A stretch of 64,000 bases of DNA from Roseivivax halodurans JCM 10272 (GCF_000521785.1 NZ_JALZ01000003.1:185480-249479); one strand, 5' to 3'. Shown: positions 1-9,404, counted from the first letter of the stretch. The notes: generated by a model from the letters alone, not told the origin. Program-made: numbers and translations.

Positions 1-350
1 AGCTGGCGCTGAGGCAGGCAGGCCTCGCCGCTCGGGTCATCCACAGCCATGGAACGATGATCGACGTGATCCCGGAGCGCGCCGGCAAGTGGGCGGCGGC
101 GCGGCACGTCGCCGGCGACGCCGGTCTCGGACCGGAAGACATCATCTGCGCCGGCGACAGCGGCAACGACACCGACATGCTGAGCCTCTGCCCGCGCAGC
201 ATCCTGCCTTCGAATGCCCATGCTGAACTCGCCGGGCTCCGCAACGCCGGTATCCTGCGCACTTCCCGGCCCTATGGCGACGGTGTGGTCGAGGGTCTCG
301 AGCGCTTCGGTGCGATCCCGGCCCCGAACTATCTCGAGGCGGCCGAATGA
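1..350 (+). CDS. HAD-IIB sugar-phosphate phosphatase, 3' part only
   Basis: The gene enters from the left edge; the reading frame is open from base 3, so the N-terminus is missing. The visible C-terminal part carries the HAD motif IV (GDSGNDTDML) preceded by a conserved HSHGTMIDVIPERAGK stretch, which is typical of HAD-IIB cap enzymes such as sucrose-phosphate and mannosylfructose-phosphate phosphatases. These hydrolyse the phosphate from a freshly made sugar-phosphate in the cytoplasm. The stop overlaps the next start as ATGA, and three glycosyltransferases follow, so a role in making a glycoside or compatible solute is inferred. The exact substrate cannot be read from this fragment. Confidence 0.75.
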   Translation, partial: LALRQAGLAARVIHSHGTMIDVIPERAGKWAAARHVAGDAGLGPEDIICAGDSGNDTDMLSLCPRSILPSNAHAELAGLRNAGILRTSRPYGDGVVEGLERFGAIPAPNYLEAAE

Positions 351-1501
351 AGGATTTCGCCACCACCTCGATGCGCCCGATCGGGTATTTCGTGCATCAT
401 CAGGGCCGGGGCCACGCCCAGCGCTGCGCTGCCATCGTCCGGGCCCTGCCGCGCAGCCGTCCGGTCACGATCTTCTGCGCGCGCGGCGACATCTTCGGCC
501 CGCTGCCGGATCACGTCGAGGTGCGGCGCATCCCCTCGCTCTTCGAGCCGAGCGGAGCGGAGCAGTCTGGCATGGCCGCGCTGCCCACCCCGGACACGCT
601 GCATTGCGCGCCGGTCGGCTGGCCCTCGGTGCGTGAGGCGATGTCGACGCTTGCGGAATGGTTCGGCGCAGCCGATCCCGCGCTCCTGATCTCGGACGTG
701 AGCGCAGAGGTCGCGCAGCTCGCCCGCCTCTGCTCGGTGCCACATGTCTGCGTCATGCAGCATGGCGACCGCAGCGATCCCGGGCACATGTCGGCCTATC
801 GAGGCGCCTCGGGGCTACTCGCGCCCTTCGCGGAGGCGCTGGCGCAACCCGATTGGGACGGGGAGATGCGCCGCAAGATGCATTTCGCGGGAGGCCTCGG
901 CGTCTCCGCCCTGCCCTCTCGCGACGCCGCGCGCGCCGCGCTCGGGATCGCGGCGGACACGCATCTGGCGCTGTGCCTCTCGGGCGGCGGCGGATCGGGC
1001 TTCGCGCAGGCCCCATTCGGCGTTGCGGCGCGCACGTTCCCGGAGATGGAGTGGGTCACGATCGGACGCATCGAGCGCAACTGGCACGCCACCGATCCCG
1101 GAAACATCCGGCATCTCGGCTGGGTGGACAACGCGGAGATGTGGATCGCGGCGGCGGACCTGATCGTCTCGTCTGCCGGGAATTCGACCTGCGCGCAGGT
1201 TGCAGCCTCGGGCGTTCCGTGGGTCGTCGTTCCGGAATGGCGCTATTTCGACGAGCAGGTGGAAAAGGCGCGCGCCCTCTCACGTCTCGGCGCCGCGCAC
1301 CATCTCGCGCACCTGCCGTCCTCCGCGCAGGCCTGGCGCCGCGCGGTCGCCGAAGCGACCGAGGCCCACGACACAACAGTCCAGCGCGCGCTCATCGACC
1401 CGGCCCCGGCGCGAGAGACCGCGCGCTGGATCGAAAACCTGATTGCGCGGCTCTGGGAGGAGCCGGCGCTGACGACCGATACTGAAAGGACAATCGCATG
1501 A
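347..1501 (+). CDS. MurG-like glycosyltransferase (GT28 C-terminal fold)
   Basis: This 384-residue cytoplasmic protein has a GT-B glycosyltransferase layout. The N-terminal half opens with YFVHHQGRGHAQR, like the glycine-rich acceptor loop of MurG-type enzymes. The C-terminal half has a nucleotide-sugar site (LCLSGGGGSGF, then SSAGNSTCAQVAASGVPWVV, then EQVEKA) resembling UDP-GlcNAc transferases. It overlaps its neighbours by ATGA on both sides, so it is translationally coupled to the HAD phosphatase before it and the GT2 enzyme after it. Family membership is clear; donor and acceptor sugars are not known. Confidence 0.8.
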   Translation: MKDFATTSMRPIGYFVHHQGRGHAQRCAAIVRALPRSRPVTIFCARGDIFGPLPDHVEVRRIPSLFEPSGAEQSGMAALPTPDTLHCAPVGWPSVREAMSTLAEWFGAADPALLISDVSAEVAQLARLCSVPHVCVMQHGDRSDPGHMSAYRGASGLLAPFAEALAQPDWDGEMRRKMHFAGGLGVSALPSRDAARAALGIAADTHLALCLSGGGGSGFAQAPFGVAARTFPEMEWVTIGRIERNWHATDPGNIRHLGWVDNAEMWIAAADLIVSSAGNSTCAQVAASGVPWVVVPEWRYFDEQVEKARALSRLGAAHHLAHLPSSAQAWRRAVAEATEAHDTTVQRALIDPAPARETARWIENLIARLWEEPALTTDTERTIA

Positions 1502-2472
1502 CGCGGATTTCCGTGCTGACCATCGCCGCAGGGCGGGCGGACCATCTGGCCAACGTGATCCACGGGCTGAACGCTCAGGAGGTGCCGCCCTCGGAATTCG
1601 TGATCGCCTACATGCAGGATGCCCCTTACGACGATCTCCCCGAGACGGCTTTTCCCGTGCGGCAGGTTCCTGTCGCGGGTGGCACCGGGGCGCTCGCGGA
1701 GGCGCGCAACCTCGCGGCAACGACCGCCATCGGCGACGTCCTGATCTTCCTTGACGTCGATTGCATCCCGCATCCGCACCTCGTCGGTGACTACGCTGCC
1801 TCCGTCGCAGAGGCGCCGGGGCTGCATATGGGCGAGGTCATGTACCTGCCCAGAGGCGCGACATCGGCAGGCGTCGATTTCGACCGCTTCGGCGCGCTTG
1901 CCGAGAAGCATTCCGATCGCGGCGCCCCGCCGAAATCCGGCCGTGCGATCTGCGACGATTACCGCTGCTTCTGGTCGCTCAACTTCGCCATCTCGCGCGA
2001 GGATTGGTCGAGGACCGGCGGCTTCGACGAGCGCTACACAGGCTATGGCGGCGAGGACACGGATTTCGGACGCACAGTGGACGAGCGCGGGCTGCCGATC
2101 TGGTGGCTGAAGGGCGCGAGGGTCTACCACCAGCACCATGCCCATTGCATGCCGCCGATCCACCATATCGAGAGCGTCGTGCGCAACGCCGATCTCTTCG
2201 CGTCGAAATGGGGCCACCGGACGATGGAGCACTGGCTCTACGGGTTCGAGCTCATGGGCCTCATCGAGAAGCGGCCCGACGGGATCACGATCCTGAGGGC
2301 GCCGGACGATGCGGATTTCGCGCTCTGCCGGACCGAGGACCGGCCCTATTCGACGACCCGGCGGGTGCTCGACATCCTGCAGAGCGTCGATGCGTCCACT
2401 CTCGACAACAAGGCCCGCACCGCAGAGGTCGAAGCCGCCCAATCGAGGATGATCCGTGTCGCGGCGGAGTGA
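1498..2472 (+). CDS. Family 2 glycosyltransferase
   Basis: This 324-residue protein has a GT-A fold. A Rossmann-like start (RISVLTIAAGRADHL) leads to the metal-binding DxD motif in FLDVDCIPHP at about residue 85. A galactosyltransferase-type C-terminal motif (GGFDERYTGYGGEDTDFG, about residues 178-195) supplies the acceptor and base residues. It should transfer a sugar from a nucleotide donor in the cytoplasm. It starts inside the stop of the preceding gene (ATGA) and its end overlaps the next gene by 17 bases, so it belongs to the same operon. Substrate is unknown. Confidence 0.82.
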   Translation: MTRISVLTIAAGRADHLANVIHGLNAQEVPPSEFVIAYMQDAPYDDLPETAFPVRQVPVAGGTGALAEARNLAATTAIGDVLIFLDVDCIPHPHLVGDYAASVAEAPGLHMGEVMYLPRGATSAGVDFDRFGALAEKHSDRGAPPKSGRAICDDYRCFWSLNFAISREDWSRTGGFDERYTGYGGEDTDFGRTVDERGLPIWWLKGARVYHQHHAHCMPPIHHIESVVRNADLFASKWGHRTMEHWLYGFELMGLIEKRPDGITILRAPDDADFALCRTEDRPYSTTRRVLDILQSVDASTLDNKARTAEVEAAQSRMIRVAAE

Positions 2473-3601
2473 GACCCTGCGCATCGCGGTGGTGGCGCAT
2501 CCCCGCCACCCGATCGCGGAGCCGTTCATGGGCGGCCTCGAGGCGCATACCGCGCATCTCTGCCGGGCGCTCGCCCGCCGCGGCCACGATGTCACGCTCT
2601 ATGCGTCCGGCGACAGCGATGCCGGCGTGCGGCTCCGCCCGATCCTGCCCGAGCATTACGAACGGCAATATCCTTGGCACGCCTTTCGCGAAAGCGAGAC
2701 CCTGACCGGGCTCCTCGACGATGCCTATGGAGAGATCCTGGACGAGCTCGGCGGCTTCGACGTCGTGCACAACAACTCGCTGCACCGCTACGTGCCGAGA
2801 TATGCCCGGCGCGACCGGGTCCCCATGGTGACATCGCTGCACGTGCCGCCGTTCGACGTTCTGGAGCGCACGGTCGCAAGCTCCGGAGCGCCGTGGTCGC
2901 GCTTCACCTGTTGCTCGGAGGCCCATGCCGCATCCTGGTGGAGCGGTGCGCGGCCCTCTCATGCCCATGTCGTGCATAACGGCATCGACCCCAGCCTCTG
3001 GGAGTTCAAGGAGTCTGGGGACGGCAGCGCCGTCTGGATCGGCCGGATGAGCCGGACCAAGGCCCCGCATCTGGCCATCGCCGCTGCCCGCCGGGCGGGG
3101 ATTCCGCTTCGGTTGTTCGGAACGATGGACGATTACGCCTATTTCAGGGACGAGGTACGCCCGCTCCTCGGAGACGGCGTGACCCATGAGGGCCATCTCA
3201 CGGGCAAGGCCCTAGCCGAGGAGGTGCGACACAGCTCGGTGCTTCTCTTCACGCCGACATGGGACGAACCCTTCGGGCTCGTCGCGGCCGAGGCGATGGC
3301 ATGCGGGCTTCCCGTCGCCGCCTTCGACATCGGCGCCGCGCGCGAGGTCATCGGAGAGGCGGGCGCACTTGCCCCCGTCGGCGATGTGAGCGCGCTGGCG
3401 CGAGCCATCTGCGATGCGGTCGAGATCCCGCGTTCCGTGCCGCGCGCGCGGGTCGAGAGGCTCTTCACCCAAGACCGGATGGTGGCGGGATACGAGGCGC
3501 TCTACCGAGAGGTGATGCGGTCGGTCTCTCGCCCCGCTCCGACGGTGCATTTCCGGCCGATCGAACTGCCCCCGCAGGAGGATGTGAAGATCGCTGTCTG
3601 A
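2456..3601 (+). CDS. Family 4 glycosyltransferase (GT1 superfamily)
   Basis: This 381-residue GT-B enzyme has an N-terminal acceptor domain starting with IAVVAHPRHPIAEPFMGGLE and a C-terminal donor domain. The donor domain has the retaining-enzyme signature DEPFGLVAAEAMACGLP, including the E-x7-E pair. The start lies 17 bases inside the GT2 gene, so it is the last gene of a four-gene operon with the HAD phosphatase, MurG-like and GT2 genes. The set looks like a dedicated glycoside or surface-glycan assembly line, but no sequence feature fixes the product. Confidence 0.82.
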   Translation: MSRRSETLRIAVVAHPRHPIAEPFMGGLEAHTAHLCRALARRGHDVTLYASGDSDAGVRLRPILPEHYERQYPWHAFRESETLTGLLDDAYGEILDELGGFDVVHNNSLHRYVPRYARRDRVPMVTSLHVPPFDVLERTVASSGAPWSRFTCCSEAHAASWWSGARPSHAHVVHNGIDPSLWEFKESGDGSAVWIGRMSRTKAPHLAIAAARRAGIPLRLFGTMDDYAYFRDEVRPLLGDGVTHEGHLTGKALAEEVRHSSVLLFTPTWDEPFGLVAAEAMACGLPVAAFDIGAAREVIGEAGALAPVGDVSALARAICDAVEIPRSVPRARVERLFTQDRMVAGYEALYREVMRSVSRPAPTVHFRPIELPPQEDVKIAV

Positions 3602-3629
3602 GCGGCGCTCCACGTGAAACATTCCGCGC

Positions 3630-4415
3630 TTACGCATCGAAGCCGAGGACCCTGTGGACGTGCATGCGCACCGAATTGAGCGCGTGCCGGACCACCGGGC
3701 GAAAAGGTTTCACTCGCATCTCGCTGTCATAGCCCCACCGCTCGAGCGCCTGTTCCTGATGTTTCGGCATCCGCCAGCCAGGATAGGTGCCGTTGCGGTC
3801 GGCGAGGGGCGGGTCGTCCAGCGCCGGGGCGTCGATCTGGAGAAACGCGGCAACGGCCCGCCGGTATCGTTCGGGCTCCGCCACAAGATCCTCGTAGCGC
3901 AGGACCATGACGTGGTGCAGGTGTTCGATATCCTCCGCCACCACCTCATGCGCCGCGATCCAGTGGTCGACCGACGCATCCTGACCGAGGTCGACCCATT
4001 TCGACACCGCCCCATGCACCGCCTGCGGGTGGCGCACGATCAGAACGAAATGAGCGAGCGGAAAGAGCTGCTGGTAGAGCCGCGTTCGCAGGAGGTTCAC
4101 CGGCGACTTCTCAACGCGCCAGTATGTCCCCGGCTGGAACCAGCGCGACCAATCCTCCTCCATCCGCTGCCGCACGGCGAGCGTGTCGTAGGTCGATCCC
4201 TCCACATGGTGCTGCGCCGGATCCGTTCCGAAATGCATCGGCATCCCGTGGCGCGCGGTATGTGGGATCGCGCCTTGCAGATAGACCCCCTCGCGCTCCG
4301 GAACCGGCGCGTCAGTGATCCCGGCGATCCCTGGAAGATCCTCGATCATGCGCGTGAGCGGCGAGGTGCCGGAGCGGTGCAGCCCTCCGACGAAGACGTA
4401 TCTGTGAGAATTCAT
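3630..4415 (-). CDS. Sulfotransferase family protein
   Basis: This 261-residue protein has the PAPS-binding 5'-phosphosulfate loop near its N-terminus (GGLHRSGTSPLTRMI) and a 3'-phosphate-binding motif (FVLIVRHPQAVHGAVSKW) near residue 130. Both are hallmarks of cytosolic-type sulfotransferases that move sulfate from PAPS to a hydroxyl or amine. The start at 4415 was chosen over an upstream ATG at 4445 because GGAG lies six bases before it. It converges on the glycosyltransferase operon, so sulfation of the glycan made there is a reasonable but unproven idea. Confidence 0.78.
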   Translation of the reverse strand: MNSHRYVFVGGLHRSGTSPLTRMIEDLPGIAGITDAPVPEREGVYLQGAIPHTARHGMPMHFGTDPAQHHVEGSTYDTLAVRQRMEEDWSRWFQPGTYWRVEKSPVNLLRTRLYQQLFPLAHFVLIVRHPQAVHGAVSKWVDLGQDASVDHWIAAHEVVAEDIEHLHHVMVLRYEDLVAEPERYRRAVAAFLQIDAPALDDPPLADRNGTYPGWRMPKHQEQALERWGYDSEMRVKPFRPVVRHALNSVRMHVHRVLGFDA

Positions 4416-4560
4416 GCTGTCTCCGATGAGGGTACCCCGCCGCAAACGGTAAAGCGGGGGGCCGGTTCCGCCCGTTGCGGATTCGCATCCGGGATCCGGA
4501 GGCGATCCGGTCAGGATCGATCGACGCCGGGCGCGCGTTCACGGCTCAAGGAGGATTGCC

Positions 4561-5298
4561 ATGCCCGTCGCCCTCGTCACCGGAGCCTCTCGCGGCCTCG
4601 GCGCCACCATCGCTCGCACGCTCGCCGCCGACGGCTGGTCGGTCGCAGTCAATTACGCCAGAAATGCAGAGGCCGCGGAGGCGGTCGCAGGCGAGATCCG
4701 CGCGGCGGGTGGACACGCTGAACCGGCTGGGTTCGACGTCACCGACAAGACAGAAATCGCCACGGCGATGGCCGAGATCCGCGAGAGCCTCGGCCCGGTC
4801 GACCTTCTTGTGAACAACGCCACCGGCCCGCAACCGACTATGCCGCTCATGGAGCAAAGCTGGGAGGATCACGCCGCGCAGCTCGACTTCTTCGTCAATG
4901 CGCCGCTCCTGCTGGTGAAGGCGTGTCTTCCAGACTGGCGCGCGCGAGGAACGGGACGCATCGTCAATATCGGCTCGGAGGCGGCGGAGACGGGGCCGGC
5001 CGAATTCGGGCATTACGCGGCCGCAAAGGCCGCCATGCTGGGGCTGACCCGATCCTGGGCCTCGGAACTGGCGCCGGACGGGATCACCGTGAACCTCGTC
5101 GCTCCCGGGTTCACCCCGGTCGAACGGCACGCGGATGTCGGTGAGGAGGACCGCGCCACCTATCGCGAGGGGGTTCCGCTGGGCCGGTTGGCGGAGCCTG
5201 GCGATATCGCCGGAGCGGTCGCGTTTCTCGCCTCCTCGCGCGCGGATTTCATCACCGGCCAGCGGCTCGCGGTGAATGGCGGGCGGACTTTTCACTGA
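4561..5298 (+). CDS. SDR-family oxidoreductase (FabG-like)
   Basis: This 245-residue classical short-chain dehydrogenase has the cofactor motif TGASRGLG at residues 7-14, the NNA motif, a catalytic serine in NIGSEAAETG and the YAAAK catalytic Tyr/Lys pair. The C-terminal end (GQRLAVNGG) is typical of 3-oxoacyl-ACP-reductase-like members. A near-perfect ribosome site (AAGGAGG) precedes the ATG. It stands alone between the sulfotransferase and the formate dehydrogenase operon, and its substrate is not predictable from sequence. Confidence 0.8.
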   Translation: MPVALVTGASRGLGATIARTLAADGWSVAVNYARNAEAAEAVAGEIRAAGGHAEPAGFDVTDKTEIATAMAEIRESLGPVDLLVNNATGPQPTMPLMEQSWEDHAAQLDFFVNAPLLLVKACLPDWRARGTGRIVNIGSEAAETGPAEFGHYAAAKAAMLGLTRSWASELAPDGITVNLVAPGFTPVERHADVGEEDRATYREGVPLGRLAEPGDIAGAVAFLASSRADFITGQRLAVNGGRTFH

Positions 5299-5445
5299 AT
5301 GCCCCCGCGTTTTCACTTTGATGATCAAGGGCTTCCAATTGTCGCACCCGGCAGCCGCGAAATGTCAATCGAGCGGACCTTTTCAGGAACGTTTACGTCG
5401 AGGCCGTCGTTGCCCTTTTGACCAGAATACTTTTCGAGTCAGTTC

Positions 5446-5634
5446 ATGTCCAAAGATACCACCAACCGTCGGTCGGTCCTCGCGGGTCTGACCATCCTGC
5501 CCGCCGCTGCCGTTGCGACACCTGCCGCGGCCGAGAAGCCGGACGCGCTGAAGCCTGACGGGACCAGTCGGCACGATCCCGTCATGCCGGATTCGGATCA
5601 TACCCGGACCTACCTCGCGCTCGCGCGCAGCTGA
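5446..5634 (+). CDS. Small Tat-signal protein of the formate dehydrogenase region
   Basis: The 62-residue product begins MSKDTTNRRSVLAGLTILPA, a short twin-arginine signal, followed by an alanine-rich cleavage region and a tail ending in HTRTYLALARS. Small proteins of this type are a known companion family found just upstream of formate dehydrogenase alpha-subunit genes. They are presumed to be exported with or to help maturation of the enzyme; the biochemical role is not established. The gene is 22 bases upstream of the alpha-subunit start and is probably the first gene of that operon. Confidence 0.8.
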   Translation: MSKDTTNRRSVLAGLTILPAAAVATPAAAEKPDALKPDGTSRHDPVMPDSDHTRTYLALARS

Positions 5635-5656
5635 TACCAACGCCAGGGAGACCGCA

Positions 5657-8600
5657 TTGCTCAAGCGCCGGACCGCCCAGACTCGCCCCGCTCGCCCTCA
5701 TTTCGCCGGCGACGCCGGTGCGGGAGTGTCGCGCCGCGGATTTCTCAAGCGCTCCGGCCTCGCCGTGGGCGGTCTGTCTGCCATCGGAGCCACGGGAGGG
5801 CTGGTAGCCCGGGCCCAGGAAACCGCGCCCGCCAATATGGGCGAAATCGTCCGCCGCAAGACCGTCTGCCCGTTCTGTTCGGTCGGCTGCTCGATCTGGG
5901 GTGAGGTTCAGGACGGCGTCTGGGTCGGTCAGGAACCCGCCTTCGAGAGCCCCATCAATCAGGGCACGCACTGCGCCAAGGGCGCCGCCACCCGCGAGAT
6001 CGCGCTCGGCGAGCGGCGGCTCAAATATCCGCTGAAGCGAGAAAACGGCGAATGGGTCCGCATCTCCTGGGACCAGGCCCTTCAGGAGGTCGGCGACAAG
6101 CTGATGCAAATCCGGGAGGAAAGCGGCCCGGATGCGGTGGAATGGCTGGGATCGGCCAAGTTCTCGAACGAGGCCGCCTACCTCTTCCGCAAGTTCGCAG
6201 CGATGTGGGGCACCAACAACGTCGATCACCAGGCGCGGATCTGCCATTCGACCACCGTCGCGGGCGTGGCCAACACGTTCGGCTACGGCGCGATGACGAA
6301 CAGCTACAACGACATCCGGAACTCGAAGTCGATCATCATCATCGGCGGCAACCCGGCCGAGGCCCACCCGGTCTCCATGCTGCACGTGCTGAACGGCAAG
6401 GAAAACGGCGCGCCGCTGATCGTGGTCGATCCGCGTTTCACCCGCACCGCCGCCCATGCCGACGAATACGTGCGCATCCGCCCGGGTGCCGACGTCGCCT
6501 TCCTCTGGGGCCTCGCGAAGATCATTCTCGACAACGGCTGGGAGGATAAGGAGTACATCGCACAGCGTGTCTACGGGATGGACCGGATCCGCGAGGAGGT
6601 CGCCCAGTGGACTCCCGAGGAGGTCGAGAAGGTGTCGGGCATTCCGCCCGAGCAGCTCGAGCGCGTGGCGCGGACGCTTGCCGAGAACCGCCCGGGCACG
6701 CTGATCTGGTGCATGGGCCTCACGCAGTCGAGCATCGGCAACAACAAGACGCGGGCCGCGTCGGTGATCCAGCTGATCCTCGGCAATATCGGCAAGACCG
6801 GCGGCGGCGCGAACATCTTCCGCGGCCACGACAACGTGCAGGGCGCGACGGATCTCGGCGTCTCCTGCGACACGCTTCCGGCCTATTACGGCCTCAAGGA
6901 AGGCGCCTGGAAGCATTGGGGCCGGATCTGGGACGTCGATTACGAATGGCTCAAGAGCCGCTTCACGTCCAAGGATCTGATGGAAGCGCCCGGTATTCCG
7001 GTCAGCCGCTGGGCCGACGGCGTGATCGAGGAAGGCGAGGCGCTCGACCAGCCCGCGCCGCTCCGCGCCGTCATCTTCTGGGGACATGCCTCGAACAGCC
7101 AGACGCGCGGTCCCGACCGGCGCGAGGCCTGGAAGAAGACCGACCTCGTCGTCGTGGTCGATCCCTACCCCACCCAGATCGCGGTCGAGGCCGACCTTCA
7201 GGACGGCATGTACCTGCTACCCTCGGGCACGACGATGGAAATGTCGGGCTCCGTGACGAGCTCGAACCGGTCGATCCAGTGGCGCGAAAAGATCATCGAC
7301 CCGATGTTCGAGGCCAAGGCCGACCCCGAGATCCTCTACCTCTTCGCCGAGCGCTTCGGCTTCGCCGAGCAGATGTTCAAGCACATCTCCGTCGACGGCG
7401 CGATGCCGAGCCCCGAGGATACGATGCGCGAGATCAATCGCGGCACCTGGACCATCGGCTATACCGGCTGCAGCCCCGAACGGCTCAAGACCCATATGGC
7501 GCAGCAGGACAAGTTTGACTCGATCACCCTTCAGGGAAAGGGCGGATCGGTCGAGGGCGACTATTTCGGCCTACCCTGGCCGTCCTGGGGCCCGCCCGAG
7601 ATGGGCCATCCCGGAACGCCGAACCTCTACGACACCTCCAAGAGCGTTGCCGAGGGCGGCCTCACGTTCCGCGCCCGCTGGGGTGTATCGCATGACGGCG
7701 ACAACCTTCTCGCCGAAAACAGCTACTCCAAGGATTCCGATATCCAGGACGGGTATCCCGAAATCACCGTCCACATGCTCGAAGCGCTCGGCTGGGCAGA
7801 CGAGCTCACCGACCGCGAAAAGCTGATGATCGTCGCCGTGGCCGCGGACCGCTTCCGTTGGGAGATGTTCGACCTGGCGGACGACGAGGTCTCCGGGGCG
7901 ATGACGCGCCTCGAGGACGAGGTCCGCCGCCAGCAATCGAAGGGCGAGAGCAACAGCGTCGAGGGCGCGTGGCAGAATTCGAGCGGCGGCGGCGCCGAAC
8001 GGATGCAGCCGAACGAGGCGCGCTCCGCGTTCCCCAACTATCCCGACAATGCGCTTGCCGCGATCGAGGCCTATCTTGCGGCGAACCCGCAGACCGATGC
8101 GGCCGACGACGCGACGCTGGCGGAAAAGATTGCGCGGATGAACTGGAAGACCGACCTGTCGGGCGGTGTCCAGCGGGTTGCGATCGCGCACGGGCTCGCG
8201 CCCTTCGGCAACGGCAAGGCCCGCACGATCGTCTGGACCTTCCCCGACGAGGTGCCGCAGCACCGCGAGCCGCTCTACACGAACCGCCGCGATCTGCTGC
8301 CGAAATACGCGACCTTCGCGGACCAGAAGATCTGGCGCCTACCCTCGCTCTATCAGTCGATCCAGGAGAACGACTACAGCGAGGAATTCCCGATGCAGCT
8401 CACCTCCGGCCGGCTCGTTGAATTCGAGGGCGGCGGCGACGAGACCCGCTCGAACCCGTGGCTCGCGGAGTTCCAGCAGCAGATGTTCGTGGAGATCAAT
8501 CCGGCAGACGCCGACGCCGCCGGGCTCGTCGATCACGACTGGGCATGGGTCGCGACTCCCGAGGGCCGGATCCGCGTGAAGGCGATGGTCACCAACCGGG

Positions 8601-8797
8601 TCGGGCCCGGGGTGGTGTTCATGCCCTTCCACTTCGCCGGGTTCTGGATGGGGGAGCCGATCCACGAGAATTACCCCGAGGGATCGAAGCCCTACGTTCA
8701 CGGCGAGGCGGTGAACACGGTTCAGACCTACGGATACGACATCGTGACGCAGATGCAGGAGACCAAAGCCACTCTCTGCCGCGTCGAGAAAGCCTGA
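5657..8797 (+). CDS. fdhA: Formate dehydrogenase alpha subunit (Mo/W-bis-MGD, periplasmic)
   Basis: This 1046-residue catalytic subunit oxidises formate to CO2 in the periplasm. It starts at TTG with AGGGAG six bases upstream; the first in-frame ATG comes only after the Tat motif SRRGFLKR (residues 25-32), so TTG is preferred. The [4Fe-4S] cluster is bound by C71, C74, C78 and C106. The active-site metal ligand is cysteine (C196, in ARICHSTTV) where FdnG-type enzymes use selenocysteine. A molybdopterin-dinucleotide-binding domain forms the C-terminal quarter. Beta and gamma subunits follow immediately, giving a quinone-reducing membrane complex. Confidence 0.93.
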   Translation: MLKRRTAQTRPARPHFAGDAGAGVSRRGFLKRSGLAVGGLSAIGATGGLVARAQETAPANMGEIVRRKTVCPFCSVGCSIWGEVQDGVWVGQEPAFESPINQGTHCAKGAATREIALGERRLKYPLKRENGEWVRISWDQALQEVGDKLMQIREESGPDAVEWLGSAKFSNEAAYLFRKFAAMWGTNNVDHQARICHSTTVAGVANTFGYGAMTNSYNDIRNSKSIIIIGGNPAEAHPVSMLHVLNGKENGAPLIVVDPRFTRTAAHADEYVRIRPGADVAFLWGLAKIILDNGWEDKEYIAQRVYGMDRIREEVAQWTPEEVEKVSGIPPEQLERVARTLAENRPGTLIWCMGLTQSSIGNNKTRAASVIQLILGNIGKTGGGANIFRGHDNVQGATDLGVSCDTLPAYYGLKEGAWKHWGRIWDVDYEWLKSRFTSKDLMEAPGIPVSRWADGVIEEGEALDQPAPLRAVIFWGHASNSQTRGPDRREAWKKTDLVVVVDPYPTQIAVEADLQDGMYLLPSGTTMEMSGSVTSSNRSIQWREKIIDPMFEAKADPEILYLFAERFGFAEQMFKHISVDGAMPSPEDTMREINRGTWTIGYTGCSPERLKTHMAQQDKFDSITLQGKGGSVEGDYFGLPWPSWGPPEMGHPGTPNLYDTSKSVAEGGLTFRARWGVSHDGDNLLAENSYSKDSDIQDGYPEITVHMLEALGWADELTDREKLMIVAVAADRFRWEMFDLADDEVSGAMTRLEDEVRRQQSKGESNSVEGAWQNSSGGGAERMQPNEARSAFPNYPDNALAAIEAYLAANPQTDAADDATLAEKIARMNWKTDLSGGVQRVAIAHGLAPFGNGKARTIVWTFPDEVPQHREPLYTNRRDLLPKYATFADQKIWRLPSLYQSIQENDYSEEFPMQLTSGRLVEFEGGGDETRSNPWLAEFQQQMFVEINPADADAAGLVDHDWAWVATPEGRIRVKAMVTNRVGPGVVFMPFHFAGFWMGEPIHENYPEGSKPYVHGEAVNTVQTYGYDIVTQMQETKATLCRVEKA

Positions 8798-8807
8798 AGG
8801 AGGCCCA

Positions 8808-9404
8808 ATGGCCCGCGCCAAGTTTCTCTGCGACGCCGAGCGCTGCATCGAATGCAACGCCTGCGCGACCGTCTGCAAGAACGAGCATGAAGTGCCCTGG
8901 GGGATGGTCCGCCGCCGCGTTGTGACCATCGATGACGGCGAGCCGGGCGAAAAGTCCATCGCCACGTCCTGTATGCACTGCACTGACGCGCCCTGCGTGT
9001 CGGTATGCCCGGTCTCGACGCTCTACCAGACCGACATAGGCGTGGTCCTGCACGACAAGGACACCTGCATCGGCTGCGGCTACTGCTTCTACGCCTGCCC
9101 GTTCGGCGCGCCGCAATTCCCCAAGGCCACGCTCTTCGGCAGCCGCGGCAAGATGGACAAGTGCACCTATTGCGCCGGCGGCCCCGAGGAGGACCATTCC
9201 GAGGAGGAATACCGCAAGTACGGCCGCAACCGGATCGCCGAAGGCAAGCTGCCGATCTGCGCCGAGGTCTGCTCGACCCGCGCGCTTCTGGCCGGTGACG
9301 GCGAGACCATCGGCGAGATCTACCGCGAGCGCGTGGTGCATCGCGGCTTCGGCTCCGGCGCCTGGGGCTGGAAGACGGCCTATTACCCGGAGGACGGAGC
9401 ATGA
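8808..9404 (+). CDS. fdh3B: Formate dehydrogenase beta subunit (4Fe-4S ferredoxin)
   Basis: This 198-residue electron-transfer subunit carries four cysteine clusters (CIECNACATVC, CMHCTDAPCVSVC, CIGCGYCFYAC, and CTYC with a later CAEVC), enough for four [4Fe-4S] centres. It has no signal peptide and presumably rides across the membrane with the Tat-exported alpha subunit. It passes electrons from the alpha subunit to the cytochrome b subunit. It starts ten bases after the alpha gene, and its stop overlaps the gamma start (ATGA). It closely fits the FDH3-type beta family of methylotrophic and related alphaproteobacteria. Confidence 0.92.
   Translation: MARAKFLCDAERCIECNACATVCKNEHEVPWGMVRRRVVTIDDGEPGEKSIATSCMHCTDAPCVSVCPVSTLYQTDIGVVLHDKDTCIGCGYCFYACPFGAPQFPKATLFGSRGKMDKCTYCAGGPEEDHSEEEYRKYGRNRIAEGKLPICAEVCSTRALLAGDGETIGEIYRERVVHRGFGSGAWGWKTAYYPEDGA

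Noticed and set aside
3606..3621. Degenerate parS-like sequence CGCTCCACGTGAAACA
   Set aside because: The right half is perfect but three of 16 bases in the left half differ, and it is over 18 kb from parB. Chance match is likely.
5319..5329. TTGAT-G-ATCAA as an FNR site before the fdh operon
   Set aside because: FNR-type sites need a four-base spacer; here it is one base.
6242..6244. Selenocysteine codon in the formate dehydrogenase
   Set aside because: The codon at the metal-ligand position is TGC (Cys), and the frame is open throughout without any internal TGA.
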